From: Thozetella sp. PMI_491
Taxonomy: Eukaryota; Ascomycota; Sordariomycetes; Chaetosphaeriales; Chaetosphaeriaceae
Direction of reading: 5' to 3'
DNA: 64,000 nucleotides
Assembly (NCBI GenBank): GCA_021432635.1
Contig: MU270056.1
Span: forward strand, 301,656-365,655
A program made the position numbers and the translations under genes. The number at the start of each line of letters is the position of its first letter. The stretch's first letter is position 1. A model generated the notes under the pieces. It had not been told where the DNA came from. It made no database searches and was given only the letters and a program-made list of their open reading frames with translations. Shown in pieces: positions 10,543 through 22,322 of the stretch.

Positions 10543-11164
10543 CTCAACCTTTTAGTCGAGGCTAGACATTGCAAGGACATTGATGGCCGCTCTTGGATTG
10601 GGCATTACACCGGATAGCAAGGGCTCTAGGCAAAGAGTCCGCAGGCGCCAGAAGTCACATTTATACAGGCAGCCCGTGGCCATTGGGCGGCCACGGGGCG
10701 ATGGCTTCACGATCAGGAGTGTCGTGGCTAGTTGCAAATGCACCGAGTTTGTGTAGGCGATAGACTAAATATCTAAAGTGAACCGCCACAGATTTTTCCC
10801 CTCTTTCTTTCATATATGCATCATTCATCACTTCGGTGAGCATTGACTCAAAATTTCGAGTGGTATTCTTCTAGGGAAATATTGTATGGGTTATCGACCA
10901 GAGAGGACTCAGACCTATCTCAGGTGCAGGTGTTGAGATAAAGGAGAGGTAAGCAGCCTACAGCCAGCTGGGCCACCCATAAAAGGGATGTTGCAAAACA
11001 GTCTCTCGTGTTCTAGAAGGGTATCCAGCAAAGCAAAGCCTCCTTTCCAATACGCCTAGCATTCATATGAGGTTATATAACTCGTCCGCAGCGTCGATAT
11101 CTTGATCTCGTGTTTAGGGAAAGAAGATGCAATAAGAAGCAAGAGAAAAGGGGAGTATGCCACT
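10543..11164. other. Convergent intergenic region
   Basis: About 620 bp between the 3' ends of the ankyrin gene and the thaumatin-like gene. AT-rich in parts; no gene recognised. Confidence 0.5.
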
Positions 11165-12439
11165 TTAGCAGACAATCAACATCGCCACGCCGAGCGTGGC
11201 CGCCAGCAGGCCCAGTAGACCAAGCGGCCTTGATGAGACGGCCGCGCTGGGGTGGGTGTCAATATACGTGATGTTGGTGACGGCCCGCAGCATCTCGGAC
11301 GTCAGGCCACGGTTGGCAGCGAGGTCGCCGAGTTGGTCCCTAAAGGTGGCTAGGATGTTGGTGCTTCGGCCCATGGGGCAGAAGACGATCTCCCAGCCGC
11401 CACCATCTGGCACGATGAAGGTGCTTGTCTGGTCATCGAAGGCGTAGCTATACGCATCAGGGCACATAGCCTTAGCCGACTTACTGTACAAGCCAGGCTG
11501 GCACACGTTAGGGTCGTGGTACGAGCCGACGCAGCAATCCGAGTCCGAGTGTGTATAGGCGCATGCCGAGAGGCACGGGTCGAATACAGGCCGCTGGATG
11601 TTGTCGTCCGGATACGGATATACACCGTCGCCAGGCTTTTCCGGCGGGAACGCCTGTAGGTCCCACGGGCACCAACCGCCGATGTTGGCATTGGTCTGCT
11701 GCGACTCGTACGGCATCGGGTACGTCGAATTGGTATACGTCAGCCCAGTCCTAGCCGGGTCTGCGAGATAGCCAGCCGAGGCGATGCAGGCAGCGTTTGT
11801 CAGATTTGGTGGGATCCACGACGTATTTTTGGCGGGGATATACACAATCCCCAATGGGAGGTTGTATCCATCGACGAGGGAGATGTCGTAGAAGGTCTGG
11901 CCTCCGTTGGCGCCGCCCCAGAGATTGAACTCGGCCAGTGTGACGGGCACAGCACCCTAGAGACGGTATTAGCAGGCACTCACTTTCCGTACCAAAGGGC
12001 CTGCCCCCGCGAAGCCGGAACTTACAGTGACCTTGCAGTCGAGCACCCCAAAGCAATCGCCTGTCAGGCACGCCGCGCCGCTACCGCCGACCCCGTTCTT
12101 GTTGTCGTCGAAGGTACAGTTCGTTCGGCCCCATATCCGGCCCTGCCAGTCATAGCTGACAAAAAGCCTGCTGGTCTCGCCGGGCCCAAGCTCGAACCCA
12201 CCGGTTCCTGGGCCGATGCCATTCTGGGTGCCGATGCCAGGCCAGATGACATCCGGGCAGTTGTTGTTGATCACGATCGGAATCGGGGTCTGCGTGGTGT
12301 TGGTTGAGGTGTTGTTCTGCCCACTGGCGAGGGCGGCACATCCAAGGAGCGAGAGCGGGACGAGCTGGCGAGTCGAGGGCGGATGCCGCCAGGAGGTACG
12401 TTGCCGTGTCCACCGCATGGGTTTCCGCCTGGATGCCAT
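11165..12439 (-). CDS. Thaumatin-like secreted protein with C-terminal anchor signal
   Basis: Thaumatin-like proteins are extracellular or wall proteins; some fungal ones bind or cleave beta-glucan. Exons are 12439-12026 and 11956-11165, with a 69-bp intron. The product is 401 aa. A basic N-terminus precedes a hydrophobic signal (LVPLSLLGCAALASG). The thaumatin fold is indicated by NNNCPDVIWPGIGT, GFELGPGETSRLFV, WQGRIWGRTNCTF, TGDCFGVLDCKVTG and PVTLAEFNLWG, followed by CSSAC-like (DPCLSACAYTHSDSDCCVGSY), NVCQPGLYSKSAKAMCPDAY and YSYAFDDQTSTF. The end is hydrophobic (LGLLGLLAATLGVAMLIV), consistent with a GPI anchor. N-glycosylation sequons are frequent. The start could also be the in-frame ATG at 12418, which would give a more usual signal peptide. 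Confidence 0.88.
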
Positions 12440-14310
12440 GCTGCTCGATGCGCCAGGATGTGACTGGCGGACAATAGAGTGTCTCTTGCCTTGGAGAGGC
12501 ATTCAGAAGCGGCGCATCCGGGAAGGGCTCCTTATGCCCTCCACCGCGCCTTGGATCGTCTAAGGGGGCGAATGCGAGGAATTGAGGAGGTAATAAATGT
12601 GCACAACAAGGAGGCTCGAATATATCCAAAAACAGGTACACGCGTTGACACCGGAGAGAAGGAATAGAGGATCTTAGGGAGCGAAGGAGTCCCGGAGAGG
12701 AGAGGAAGTTGATCGCGGTTGAGGAGGGGCCGGATAGGCTATAGTGATATTGAAGCCGTCAACTGCGCCATGGTATGATGATATGTATAAGTGTACTGTC
12801 CTCCGTAGACTATGTACATCACCGTCCCTAACGAACATGCCAGCCGAGGAGAGCTTTGGGCCACCAGCAGGGAAGGCATGCGCGGCCGAGGTGGCCAGCG
12901 AGTTGCACCTGCCCATCGCGAAGATCCTCAACCCGGTTTCCCTGGTCTAGGCGAGGGACGATGACGCAGGACCGATTGGCAGCTTCCAGGATAGACCAGC
13001 GAGCGACCAAGATTTCCGGCCGGGCGGGGTCCCGCGCTACTGGCTAGCAAGCTCCCGCCAGCGCAGGGCCCGCTATGTGGCGCCTGGCGTCTCTTCCAAC
13101 GAGCCCCTTGGTTCCCCCACCGTTGCATTCTGCCCGACTTAGCCTTGCGAGCTTCCCAGCCCACCAACGCGCCAAACGTCATCCCAAGATAAAGTGGCAT
13201 CCGCACCGCCCCGGGCTCGACCGAGACTTGAACAAACCTTTTCGCAGGGTCCATATCTGTAGATTTTGGCCGGCGCGCGCTTCCTTGCTGTACGTGATGT
13301 GACCTGCATTTGCGACGCTGTGTGAAACTCGATCATCTGAGGCTGACATTAAAGGGTCCTTGAAACCCTATTTCCTATGAGGTCGGTACCCCCCGCTTTC
13401 CCCCGTCTCCCAGCGCCACGATCCTACATGCTGGCAGCGTCAACCTCTCGTACCGCTGTCTCAGAGCCCCAGAGCTCCAGAGCCCCGAAGCCCCTACTTC
13501 CTAGAAAGTGTGTCTCGCAGGGCTACCAATCAGACGCGGGCAGTTCGCCGGTTTTCCGACGGCCCGTCCTGGCTCTCTCTCTACAGCAATATCTGGAAGA
13601 CTAGCTCCAGTGCTGCTAGCTGGCAAAAGGCATCCGTGTCTAGACAGAACTCTTGAGCGACGGGAGGGTGGCCTCGAGGCACACACACAAGCTACGACAC
13701 TTCAACGGCCAACAGGGGCTTGTTTTTTGTTGTTTGATAATTCCGGGACTAAACTTGTCTATCAAGACTGACTGCCTAGTATGATTAAACGGTATAAAGA
13801 ACCGTGGCCCTAACACTCCTTGCACTTGCAAGGAAGATTCGTCATGGGAATAAACGTCATACTCCAGACCCCTATGGATGGGACACGCTTGTCTCGTTGG
13901 CCTGTATCGAAGCAGATATGCTTGTAAAACTCCGGGTTATACTCCCCGGACCTTCCGTGGACGTTCATGACTTTTCCTCCCCGTCCCCCGCCCTCTCCCC
14001 CGCCCTCTCCCCCGCCCTCTCTTCCGCTTCCATGAGACGGAGCAACCCGCTGGCTTTCACCAGAAGAATGGTGTTTGCGTCGAGATCCTGTCAGATCCAT
14101 ACTGTCTCGACCGTCCAAAACGGGAGGGTCCGACTTATATCCTCAAATCGGCAGCAGTTGCCCTCCTGGACAGACGCTCTCTTCAAGCCAATCAAAAAGG
14201 TATCATTTGGACATTGCTCTCACTTGCAAAAAATCCCCAGACATGGTTAGGGAAAGACCATGGTCTTGGTCACCACCGCCATCACCGCCGCTACCGGCAG
14301 CAGACATTCT
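12440..14310. other. Intergenic region with short tandem repeat
   Basis: 1.87 kb between the thaumatin-like gene promoter and the 3' end of the Hsp70-like gene. No gene was recognised. It contains a small C-rich tandem repeat at 13985-14020. Confidence 0.5.
13985..14020. repeat. Three perfect copies of a 12-mer
   Basis: CCCCCGCCCTCT is repeated three times head to tail without mismatch. It is a minisatellite-like tract in non-coding DNA. Confidence 0.9.
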
Positions 14311-16887
14311 TTACCTGAACCGTGCGCGGCAGCGGCCCATGACCTCGCCTTGGCAGACCAGCTCGGCGCTGAACTCGGAACCGTCGAGCGTGAGGTAGAT
14401 GTCGAAGTAGACACGGTAGAAGGTACCCTGTGGTGTGTCCATGCGCTCAAAGTCTTTCTCGAGGTTCTTGCGCGAGAGATCCGACGTGAGGGTGACGACT
14501 TCCTTGATGCCTAATGCTTGTGTTAGCGGCGACCCAAAACTGTGCTCAGGCGATGCCCAAAAGCGCAAGAGACGGAGGAAAGAACTTACGGGGATCTTTG
14601 GTGTACTCGGGGCACACATCGTCGTCGCAGGCGTAGAGAATGTCCTCGTACATGAGCGTGGCACCGGGGGCGACTTGTCGGAAAAACGAAACCTTGACGG
14701 GCTCGCCAATCTTGACCTTTTGGCCTTTCTGCACGAAGATCTGCCGCGTGAACTTGCAGCGGTCCTTGCCGTCAAGCGAGGGTACACGGTAGGCCTCGGG
14801 GTGGTAACCCTCCTTGAAAGGCTGGAGCGTGGCCATGAGGTAGTGGCGACGAGCGACACGGTGGGTAATGACACGCTCGGTAATACCAGCGGTGACGGCA
14901 CCCTTGACGATGGCGGCCACCGAGTCCATGGGGCGGACCACCTTGGACTGGAACTGAGGGGGCACATGGAGCTTGATCTGCTGGAAGAGGTATTCGGAGG
15001 CACCGAAACCACCGACAACCAAGATGTTCTGGAGGGTGCGGTTCTGGGCCTGGATGGCGATGATCTGGTTGCGCACGAGCTCGAGGATGCGGTTGACCAC
15101 GGGCTCGAAGCACTGGAGGATCTCCTCGTTGGTGAAGGTCATGTAACCCTCCTCGATGCCGGCCTCGGGGAATTCGGCCTCGATGCCGACGTCGACGGCC
15201 CACTTCTGGCCGTTGTTCCGGAAATCGGCCTTGATACGATTCTCGAAGTCCATGATGCACTTGGCGTACACACGGCCGGCGGTCTTGGAGCCATCGGGCA
15301 GCTTCATCTTGCGGATCTTGGTCCGGAGAATGTTGCTGAAGTTGCGGTTCAGCGCGGTGGAACCGCACGAGTCGCCAGAACCGGCTGTGCACTCGGCCAC
15401 GGTGAATGGGTTCTCATCCTCGACTTCGTAGGCGATCAGATCCACGGTACCACCACCACAGTCGACAATCAGCACGGCGTCGTGCACCTTGAGATTGAGG
15501 AGACCCGTCTTGGAGCAGAAGAGAGCGGCGGCCTCAGGCTCACTGACCAGAGTGAGGCGGTTGTCATTCTCGTCCCTCAGGAAACCAGCCTGGATGGCGG
15601 CCGCCCTCGTGGCAGCCTTGCCGGCGTCGTTCCAGATGGCCGGCACAGTGAGGTAGTAACGGATGTTGCGCTCCTCACGGTTGAACACCTCACCGAGCGT
15701 CTTCTGCAGGGCTGCTCGCATGGCCTGGCGGAGCTTGAAGAGGTAGTCTGCGGCCACATCGATCTCAGACTTTCCAGGGGGGAGAGGGGGAAGGTTGATG
15801 GGGTCGATGTACGTGTTGCCGGAGAGCATGAGCTGCAGCTTGAACCATTCTACCTTCTGGACACCCGGCTTCGGGTATCCCGTCGGAGCGAGAGCATCGG
15901 CGATATCGGGACCCCAACCAACAACCTTTTGGTATTGGTCGTAATAGAGAACTGTAGGAATCTGTAAGGGTTGTCAGCCAATTGCACGCACGACATGGGT
16001 GCCGTCAGCAGCGGCCGCACGGGGCGCCACACTGACCTTCTGCTTTGTGTAGGAACCAGCGCCGGGCCACTCGGTGATGATATCCTCCTTTGCTTCGTTG
16101 TTCGTGGCAAATGCGAAAGCGACGCCAGAGAAGGTGGTACCCTGTACGCAACGAGAAGATTTGGTTAGCATTTTCCTTCTTTTTTCTGCCAGACGCACTC
16201 TTGTGTGCGGAGGGAGCAACGCAACCCGACGCCATGCACGGGGGAAGACTTACAAAATCAATACCAACGATCAACTGCGCCTTGCTCCGGCTGTTGCCCT
16301 CAACCTCTGCCGCGGCGTTCCGGGTGTAGGCACCAGGAGCCACGGGCATGTTGCCAGCGGGGCCCTGGGGCTGCGGCGGCGGGGGGTAGCCTTGGCCGCC
16401 AGCGTATCCTGGCGGCGGAGGAGGACCGCCGCCCATGACCGGCGGAGGGTAGCCGGCGACGGGGGCACCCGTGTTAATCGGAGGAGGACCGCCAACCATT
16501 TGTGACGGTGGTGTGCGCGCTGGGCCTGTGTCAAAAGCGTGAGCAGGAGCAGGCAGGAGCAGGACGGGGTGCAAGGGGAGGGAGGGGTCAGTGAAATGAG
16601 GGGAGAAGAGGAAGGGATAGCATACCTTGGTTCGGGGGGTAGTTCGCCGTGTAGCTAGGCGGTCTTGCGCCGGGACCTGGGTGATTCATTGGAAGGCTCT
16701 GTTGCGAGGACGAAGAGGCAATGGAGGGAGCCGGGCCAGGTCGGGAGGGGAAAAGCGGCGGGATTTGAGGGGCGCTGGTTGGTGGGGGGGTGTTATGCGG
16801 TGGGAGGTCCGAGGCGCTTTGGATGCTGGTAGTTGATCTACGTTTTCCGAACCCAAAGCCTTTCAGGCGCGAGTTCATAGAACTCAT
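14311..16887 (-). CDS. Hsp70-family protein, HSPA12-like, with proline-rich N-terminal arm
   Basis: An atypical Hsp70-type ATPase. Exons are 16887-16626, 16525-16254, 16141-16037, 15961-14590 and 14510-14311; introns are 100, 112, 75 and 79 bp, all with GT-AG ends and matching phases. The protein is 736 aa. Residues 1-150 are a low-complexity Pro/Gly/Ser arm (GGGPPPPPGYAGGQGYPPPP). The ATPase begins at residue 175 with GIDFGTTFSGVAF (phosphate-1), followed by PAIWNDAGKAATRAAAIQAG, SEPEAAALFC, DCGGGTVDL (phosphate-2, ~380) and VVGGFGASEYL (adenosine, ~529). The canonical substrate-binding domain is replaced by a shorter C-terminal part (~560-736). This pattern matches the HSPA12 branch rather than SSA-type chaperones, and no EEVD or HDEL tail is present. 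Its clients are unknown. Confidence 0.9.
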
Positions 16888-17390
16888 ATGGGGAGGTTCG
16901 AGAGGAAGGGGGAAGGCAATTGAGGGTGTGGCAGGGTTATAGGTTTTGTTTGGTCTGCGTAGGGAAACGGCAAGAGGAAGGGCTGAGAAGAGAGGGGGGC
17001 AGTAAGAAATTAGGACTTCGGGCCCAAAGCGAGCGACGCGGGCGGAGACCACTGTCGGGCTCTGCAGTGCCTCGCCTGTTGCTGGGGGTGCTGGGGATTG
17101 GGCGGCCCTAGGACTGCACAGCTGGGTCTGGAGTGTGGCTGATTGATATTTTGCGCCAGCATCCAGCTGACGGCGCTAACGAGTCTTGGGAGCAGACTTC
17201 CGCAAGGCTGAGGGGACGGAAGCCGTCTGATGAGAGCGGCGCGGGCAAAAATGGGGGTTATTCTTATTCTGTCTTGCCTCGCCAGTGTTTGGTTTATTTA
17301 TTTTTTCACGATTCGCCGCTGGTTTACCGCACTGTACAGCCGGAGCGTAGAGGGTCGTATGGCGTTCCCGTAGCCGCGACAGTAGGTAGC

Positions 17391-17402
17391 GGGGGGGGGG
17401 GG
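17391..17402 (+). repeat. Poly-G tract (12 nt)
   Basis: Twelve consecutive G in the Hsp70-like gene's upstream region, about 500 bp from its start codon. Length may be uncertain because such runs are prone to sequencing slippage. Confidence 0.85.
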
Positions 17403-20010
17403 AGACAGAAAAGTAGGTGAGGCGACTCGAGTCGGAGCAACTTTAAAAGTCCTGGGGCGAGTAGGGCTACACTCCCTCTGTCTCCGGCACAAGGGGGTAG
17501 GGTGCCTCAGTGGTGCAGGACTGACGAAAGAAGCTCGGATGTCACAGCTTTTTTGCGGAGAAGAAAGCGTAAGTAGGCAATTCGCCGAGTTGTACCATGC
17601 GCTGAAATACAGAGTGAGGATGGGAAGCAAGGAGGATCGCCCTTCTCGTGTCAGAGGTTATCTCAAGGGCTTCCGGTGGGGGGACTGCGTAGCAGAACGA
17701 ACAAAGGCAGAGAGGGGGGAAATAGCTTCACATGGACGATGCCGCTCCGGGGGGGAAAAAAAATTCTTCACCCTCTTGGGTTTGTTCTCGCCATATCTCT
17801 ACATCCTAAACGATGGTCTGGCTGCCCGGGAAAGGGACAGGTTACGTCGTACAGTCGACATTGGCCCTCGACCCGTTGATCGATGACGGAACCCAGCTGG
17901 GTTCTGGTTCCTTCTGGGTCTGAAGCTGACAGTAATCTACGACTCCTGGCAGGTGTAAACACAGCATCCCTGCGTCCCGACAACTGAAGGACCACGCATG
18001 TCCGGTGCGGCCAAAGCTGCCACAACGGCGCAAGTAAAAGTTCTGCTCTAACACCCAAGATCAAGCCGTATTCGCAAGCATTCCCAGGGCCGATGAGCGA
18101 GCCTCGAACGACGGCCGACGAGTTCGACCAGCCTACCCCGCCAAGCTCCCACCCCTCTCCCCTTCGTAGCCCCCACACCGGTGGGGTGGATAACTCTAGC
18201 GTCCTGGCGGATGGACGGCGGACCGGAGCTCTCCATCTTTGTGATCTTTGTGGGAGACAAGGTACAAGACAGGGCTTTCTCATCCAAGGCATGGGGGGAA
18301 GGGGGGAGGTCTCTTTGCTGTGTCCTCGACCCGCCGGCCCGTGGAATGCCGCCGGCTCGCAATCCACTGCCAGAAGACAAAAGGCTCTGCTTGCAGATGG
18401 GGCGAGAGAGTTGCCTGGGCCCCTTCAGAAGAGAAAAGAGGGGCAGTCGGAATCAACAAAGACCTGGTGGGGCCCAAAGAAGGCCAGGACTGCGAGGCGG
18501 CAACTTCCCCAGCCGGCCGGTCCCTCCAGCTGACGAGGAGGGAACTGCGCATCCCCAATGCTGGCTGGACCATTCTACCTCTTCCTCTTGTTCTTTCTAT
18601 CCTTCCTCTCCGGACGGAGCATTCTGGTGTCTACAACTGGCTGCAACTAGGTACAGACAGAATACAGCGCAGTACATACAGTCACGCCAATCCTTGGCAC
18701 CTGCTCGTACGAAACACATGCCAAAGCGGGTAACAACAACGGTTTTGGGATTCGGAAGAATCAATTTCGTAATCGCGATGGGTGCTCTTTGCCCGCTGCT
18801 GCCCAACAAGGGAGGGGAGAGGGGGGCTGGCCTCTTGGATGGTGCCTGACGGTGGCAGTTGCGACCGATGGTGGCGGGTAGATACCCTTGGTGCAGCAGC
18901 CCAGGAGATCTAGGACTTAGGACTGGGAGGTGTAGGACTTTTTTCTTCCTCAGCCCACACACACACTCACTCCACTCCACAGTCACCCGGAAGGACGGCC
19001 GGGGGAGAGAGAGGGGGGGAACGAGCCTCAACCGCCGCCACACAGCCCAAGGAAAACAAAAATGGCCGGCCCCACTCGTCGCCGGTTCCCACATCGGGGA
19101 ACCACATTCCTTGTGAGGTGGGCGGCGTGGCTGTGACCTGGAGACTGGAGACCTGCCGGCGCTGTGCCTCCTTCTGCAGCCACGCTTTTCCCGCTGCGCG
19201 CACCGCCGTCCAATGAGACGGCCTTGGGTCGACAGCCGACCCCAGGAACCGGCAGCCTTAGCTGCTCAGCCGCAATCTGCTCCCGATTCCCTCGAATTTC
19301 TCACCCTCCCAGTGGTCGGGCCGTCTCAGACAGCCAGGCGACCACATCGCCGTCCCGCACCTGCGAGCTTCGAGAAGCCCCCAGGCACCACCTTCGACGG
19401 CCTGCTGCCAGCCCGGCTTCCCACAACCACTACGACGTCGCGGGGGGACCCAACGTGAAGCTTGGCTAGCCGCGGGCACACCTGCAGCCGCTCCCTCTCG
19501 ATCACCCCGAGATCGAGATTCGTCTCTTGTTCGTCCGTCGGCTGCCCTGAGCTTGGGACCTTCCATCCAGCATCCCGCTTCCCGCATGTCTCATATATCA
19601 TATATGACATCAGCACGTAACCCTCCCAAATCGGTAGCTTAGCGGCCGTTGCAGAGACTCCCAGGACCAGAGCCAACGAGTCACATGTGCCTCTGTAGCC
19701 TTGCCGCCCCAGCCTTGTGGCCGCTGCGCGTTGCTGCTGCGATCTGGGGGCGGCTCCGTTGACAGAGGCATTGGTCGGCACTCGGCCGAGTATCGTCGGC
19801 ACTTATTTCTTCCGTCGACTCTAGGCTAGCCAGGGAAGCTGACCATATTGTGCGTCCGAAGCGGACAAGTCAACGCGACGGCGCACGCAGACGCCGAGTG
19901 CCTCTCGTCGTTGCAGCTGTGATTAGGCGAACCTTCAGCTTGCAACGACCTCATCTAAACCAAGATGCAGCTGGGGAAGCACGGGGCGAGCTGGGTTCCG
20001 AGCCCTGTGC

Positions 20011-20020
20011 TATATATAAA
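20011..20020 (+). promoter_or_regulatory. TATA-like box
   Basis: TATATATAAA lies in otherwise GC-rich DNA, 148 bp before an ATG at 20159. The stretch between them becomes CT-rich (TTTCTTTCTCACTCTCTCCC), as fungal leaders often are. Function is inferred. Confidence 0.35.
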
Positions 20021-20158
20021 GCAGTGCATACAAACCTTCAAATGGGCACGTCGCATCGCAACGAAACACTGGCTATCCCAGCTCGTACCCCTTTTCTTTC
20101 TCACTCTCTCCCACCGTTGCGTCTCCCTTTGTACATTGTCCCTCCATCGCCTTCCGGT

Positions 20159-20419
20159 ATGCTCAATACAGCAAGCAAGACAGTCTGTTTGCCTGGTCTT
20201 CCGGGCCGGCCCGAGGCGACTAGACTGTCTCGAGTGTCAGTGTCCTACCGTTCGGCTGTGCTACCCGAAGCCAATGAGATAAAGTCCAAATCCAAGTCCA
20301 AGTACCCCGCCAAAAAGGGTTTGTGCCAGGGCTCAGTGAAAACCCCAGGGTCTCCAGTTCATGGACTGGAGGCAATGAGGCCTGTGACTGCTGGGTTGCT
20401 CCTTCACAGGCATCAGTAA
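20159..20419 (+). CDS. Candidate small unknown ORF downstream of TATA box
   Basis: An 86-aa frame (starting MLNTASKTVCLPGLPGRP) is the first ATG in the likely leader that follows the TATA-like box at 20011. It carries a short Lys/Ser run (KSKSKSKYPAKKG). No domain, signal peptide or membrane segment was seen, and no family was recognised. It could equally be a chance frame in a non-coding transcript or in the upstream region of the gene at 21363. Confidence 0.15.
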   Translation: MLNTASKTVCLPGLPGRPEATRLSRVSVSYRSAVLPEANEIKSKSKSKYPAKKGLCQGSVKTPGSPVHGLEAMRPVTAGLLLHRHQ

Positions 20420-21362
20420 TTACGGACCGCCCCAAGTGCTCGAGCCGGTGCTCGCAGGTGCTGAGCAAGGTGTATCGAGACGAAATAAAGTCTGTTGCGG
20501 GCGAATCGGTCTATTGCTTCGTTCGGGCCAGACGGCGCGGCGAGGAGATGAAGAACGGCGACAGGTGCTGAGCTTTATAGTTAGTCCTGCTTTCGGCAGG
20601 TGGTCCCATCCTACTAATTATGGACAGGCAACGCCACGATAGATAGACCAGTGTCGCCGGCTGACAGGCATTGACAACTTTGTCGAGCGACGCACCGATT
20701 TCATTGGTGCTTGGTCTGCCCCCCTGCCTTTACGAACGCACTACAACTTGCCGGCAACCCTAGCGAGTCAAGACGTGCAACGTTAACGAGGCGATTTCGG
20801 GAGATGAGCTTAAACTCTCACAGTTTAGTGGTGCAGCCAGCCGTCGATCCAGGCCTGTGCCCCCCCTGCTTTGGGTGGCTCAGGGGCCTATGTATGGATG
20901 GAGGGGGGAACCCGGGTGCTTACTACTTCGTACAGCGGTCGACGCACCATTGGCTCCCGGCCCCTTTCCTATGTGGATCTGGCCATGGCTTAATCGAATG
21001 CTTGGTTGCAGGTCAGGAACGCCTCCCCGCTGGGGGAAAATAGCCGTTTTTGGAAATATACGCACCGGGTCCTCGAAATTGCACGACGCTACGGTACGGC
21101 CGGCGCAGTCAGATCTTCGAGCCGTCGTAGGCTCGTCTTTACGATGGGGCGGCCGCTCCCTACTCCCTACTCTCCTGAGCTTGTCTCATGAAACCCCCCC
21201 ATTCATAGGGCTGATGTCCCCACGCCACTCCGGGACTGCGTTGTTCGAGTTTTTACTCCGTCGTGTGCCCTTTCCCTCCGACCCCAGGTGGTTCCCTGCT
21301 TGCACAACTGCCTAGACCGACAGCAGGCGCATGGAAAGCTAGCGGCCAGAGGCCCCGTCACG

Positions 21363-22322
21363 ATGGCTCACCACGACAACACGCGGCAATACAACCCGTC
21401 TGAGCACGGCGGGTTGGAGGCCAACCCGATGGCAGATGGTGGGCATGCACCGGAGGTGGTCCCCAACTCATACCACAACCCAGAACAGGAGAAGATTGTT
21501 GGAGACGCGCACTCGCAATACCGCCAAGGGCAGTGGGGACAGGAGCCCATACCGCCTCAGTATCCCGGAACGCCATCCTCGGCCTATACTCATACTCACG
21601 CATCACCATATCCTCAGCATCCTTACCAGTACCCGCCTGGGCAATATGAGGGCGGCCAGGCAGGCTACCCGCCAGGCACGGCTGCAGGAGCATCCATCAC
21701 CGAAGAGAAGAAGCCCGCACCGACCTTGTTTGGCATCCCAAAGACCCGAGCCCTCGTCATAATGGGCGTAGGCGCCATCGCGCTCCTCGCAATCGCGCTC
21801 GGCGTGGGTGTTGGTGTTGGGCTTTCTACCAGCAAGAGTAGCTCCTCCAGTTCTAGGTAGGTCAACGTCGGCGAGACCTGGGCCTGAGCGGTAGCCGGCA
21901 GCTAACCGAGACATTATAGTTCGACCACCACCGACGCGCCAACCTCGACGAGCTCTGCTGGGCCGGTGTCGACCGAGGTCGGCTGCCCGGATGCAAACAA
22001 TTCTCGGTATACAACATCATCCAACAAAACATTTATTCGATACTGTGGTATCGACTTTGGCGACGGATCTGAGGCCAAAAACATCAATAGTGTCAAGACG
22101 ACGAGCATGACCGACTGCATGAATGCGTGCGGCGCCTTCGAAGGCTGCCAGGGTGCGGGATGGGGTTACATGGATAGCGACAAAGGCAACCTACATAACT
22201 GCTATATGAAGTCCAGCCTGAACCAGTCGCACACGGCAGTAGCAGGCTGGAACTTTGCCATACTACAACCGTCGAATCTTACCCAAGCACAGCTCTCCGG
22301 CCTTGAACCCAGTCACTCATAG
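21363..22322 (+). CDS. Single-pass membrane protein with cysteine-rich, PAN-like outer domain
   Basis: Exons are 21363-21856 and 21920-22322, with a 63-bp intron. The product is 298 aa. Residues 1-125 form a polar Pro/Tyr/Gln-rich tail (QYPGTPSSAYTHTHASPYPQ, then HPYQYPPGQY) with no signal peptide. One strong membrane helix lies at ~130-153 (ALVIMGVGAIALLAIALGVG). A Ser/Thr linker follows, then a C-terminal domain with Cys pattern CPDANN, RYCGIDF, DCMNACGAFEGCQGAGW and NCYM. The spacing resembles fungal PAN/apple-like domains. The likely orientation is N-terminus in the cytosol and Cys-rich domain outside. The family is common in Pezizomycotina and its function is unknown; surface sensing or wall contact is only a guess. 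An in-frame upstream GTG is ignored in favour of this ATG. Confidence 0.82.

Larger units (their letters stand above)
16888..21362. other. 4.5-kb divergent gap, mostly without recognisable genes
   Basis: This stretch separates the start of the Hsp70-like gene (-) from the start of the Cys-rich membrane protein gene (+). Open frames up to about 220 codons exist but show no family motif and lie in GC-rich, low-complexity DNA. A G12 tract lies at 17391-17402. A strong TATA-like box at 20011-20020, followed by a pyrimidine-rich leader and a short frame, hints at one unknown transcript (separate entries). Confidence 0.4.

Noticed and set aside
14435-15967. A 510-codon open frame on the plus strand
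   Set aside because: It lies opposite the Hsp70-like ATPase exon; antisense frames stay open in GC-rich coding DNA. The minus strand carries all the family motifs.
18181-18849. A 222-codon plus-strand frame in the 4.5-kb gap
   Set aside because: Two other plus-strand frames overlap it, composition is low-complexity, and no domain or splice context supports it.
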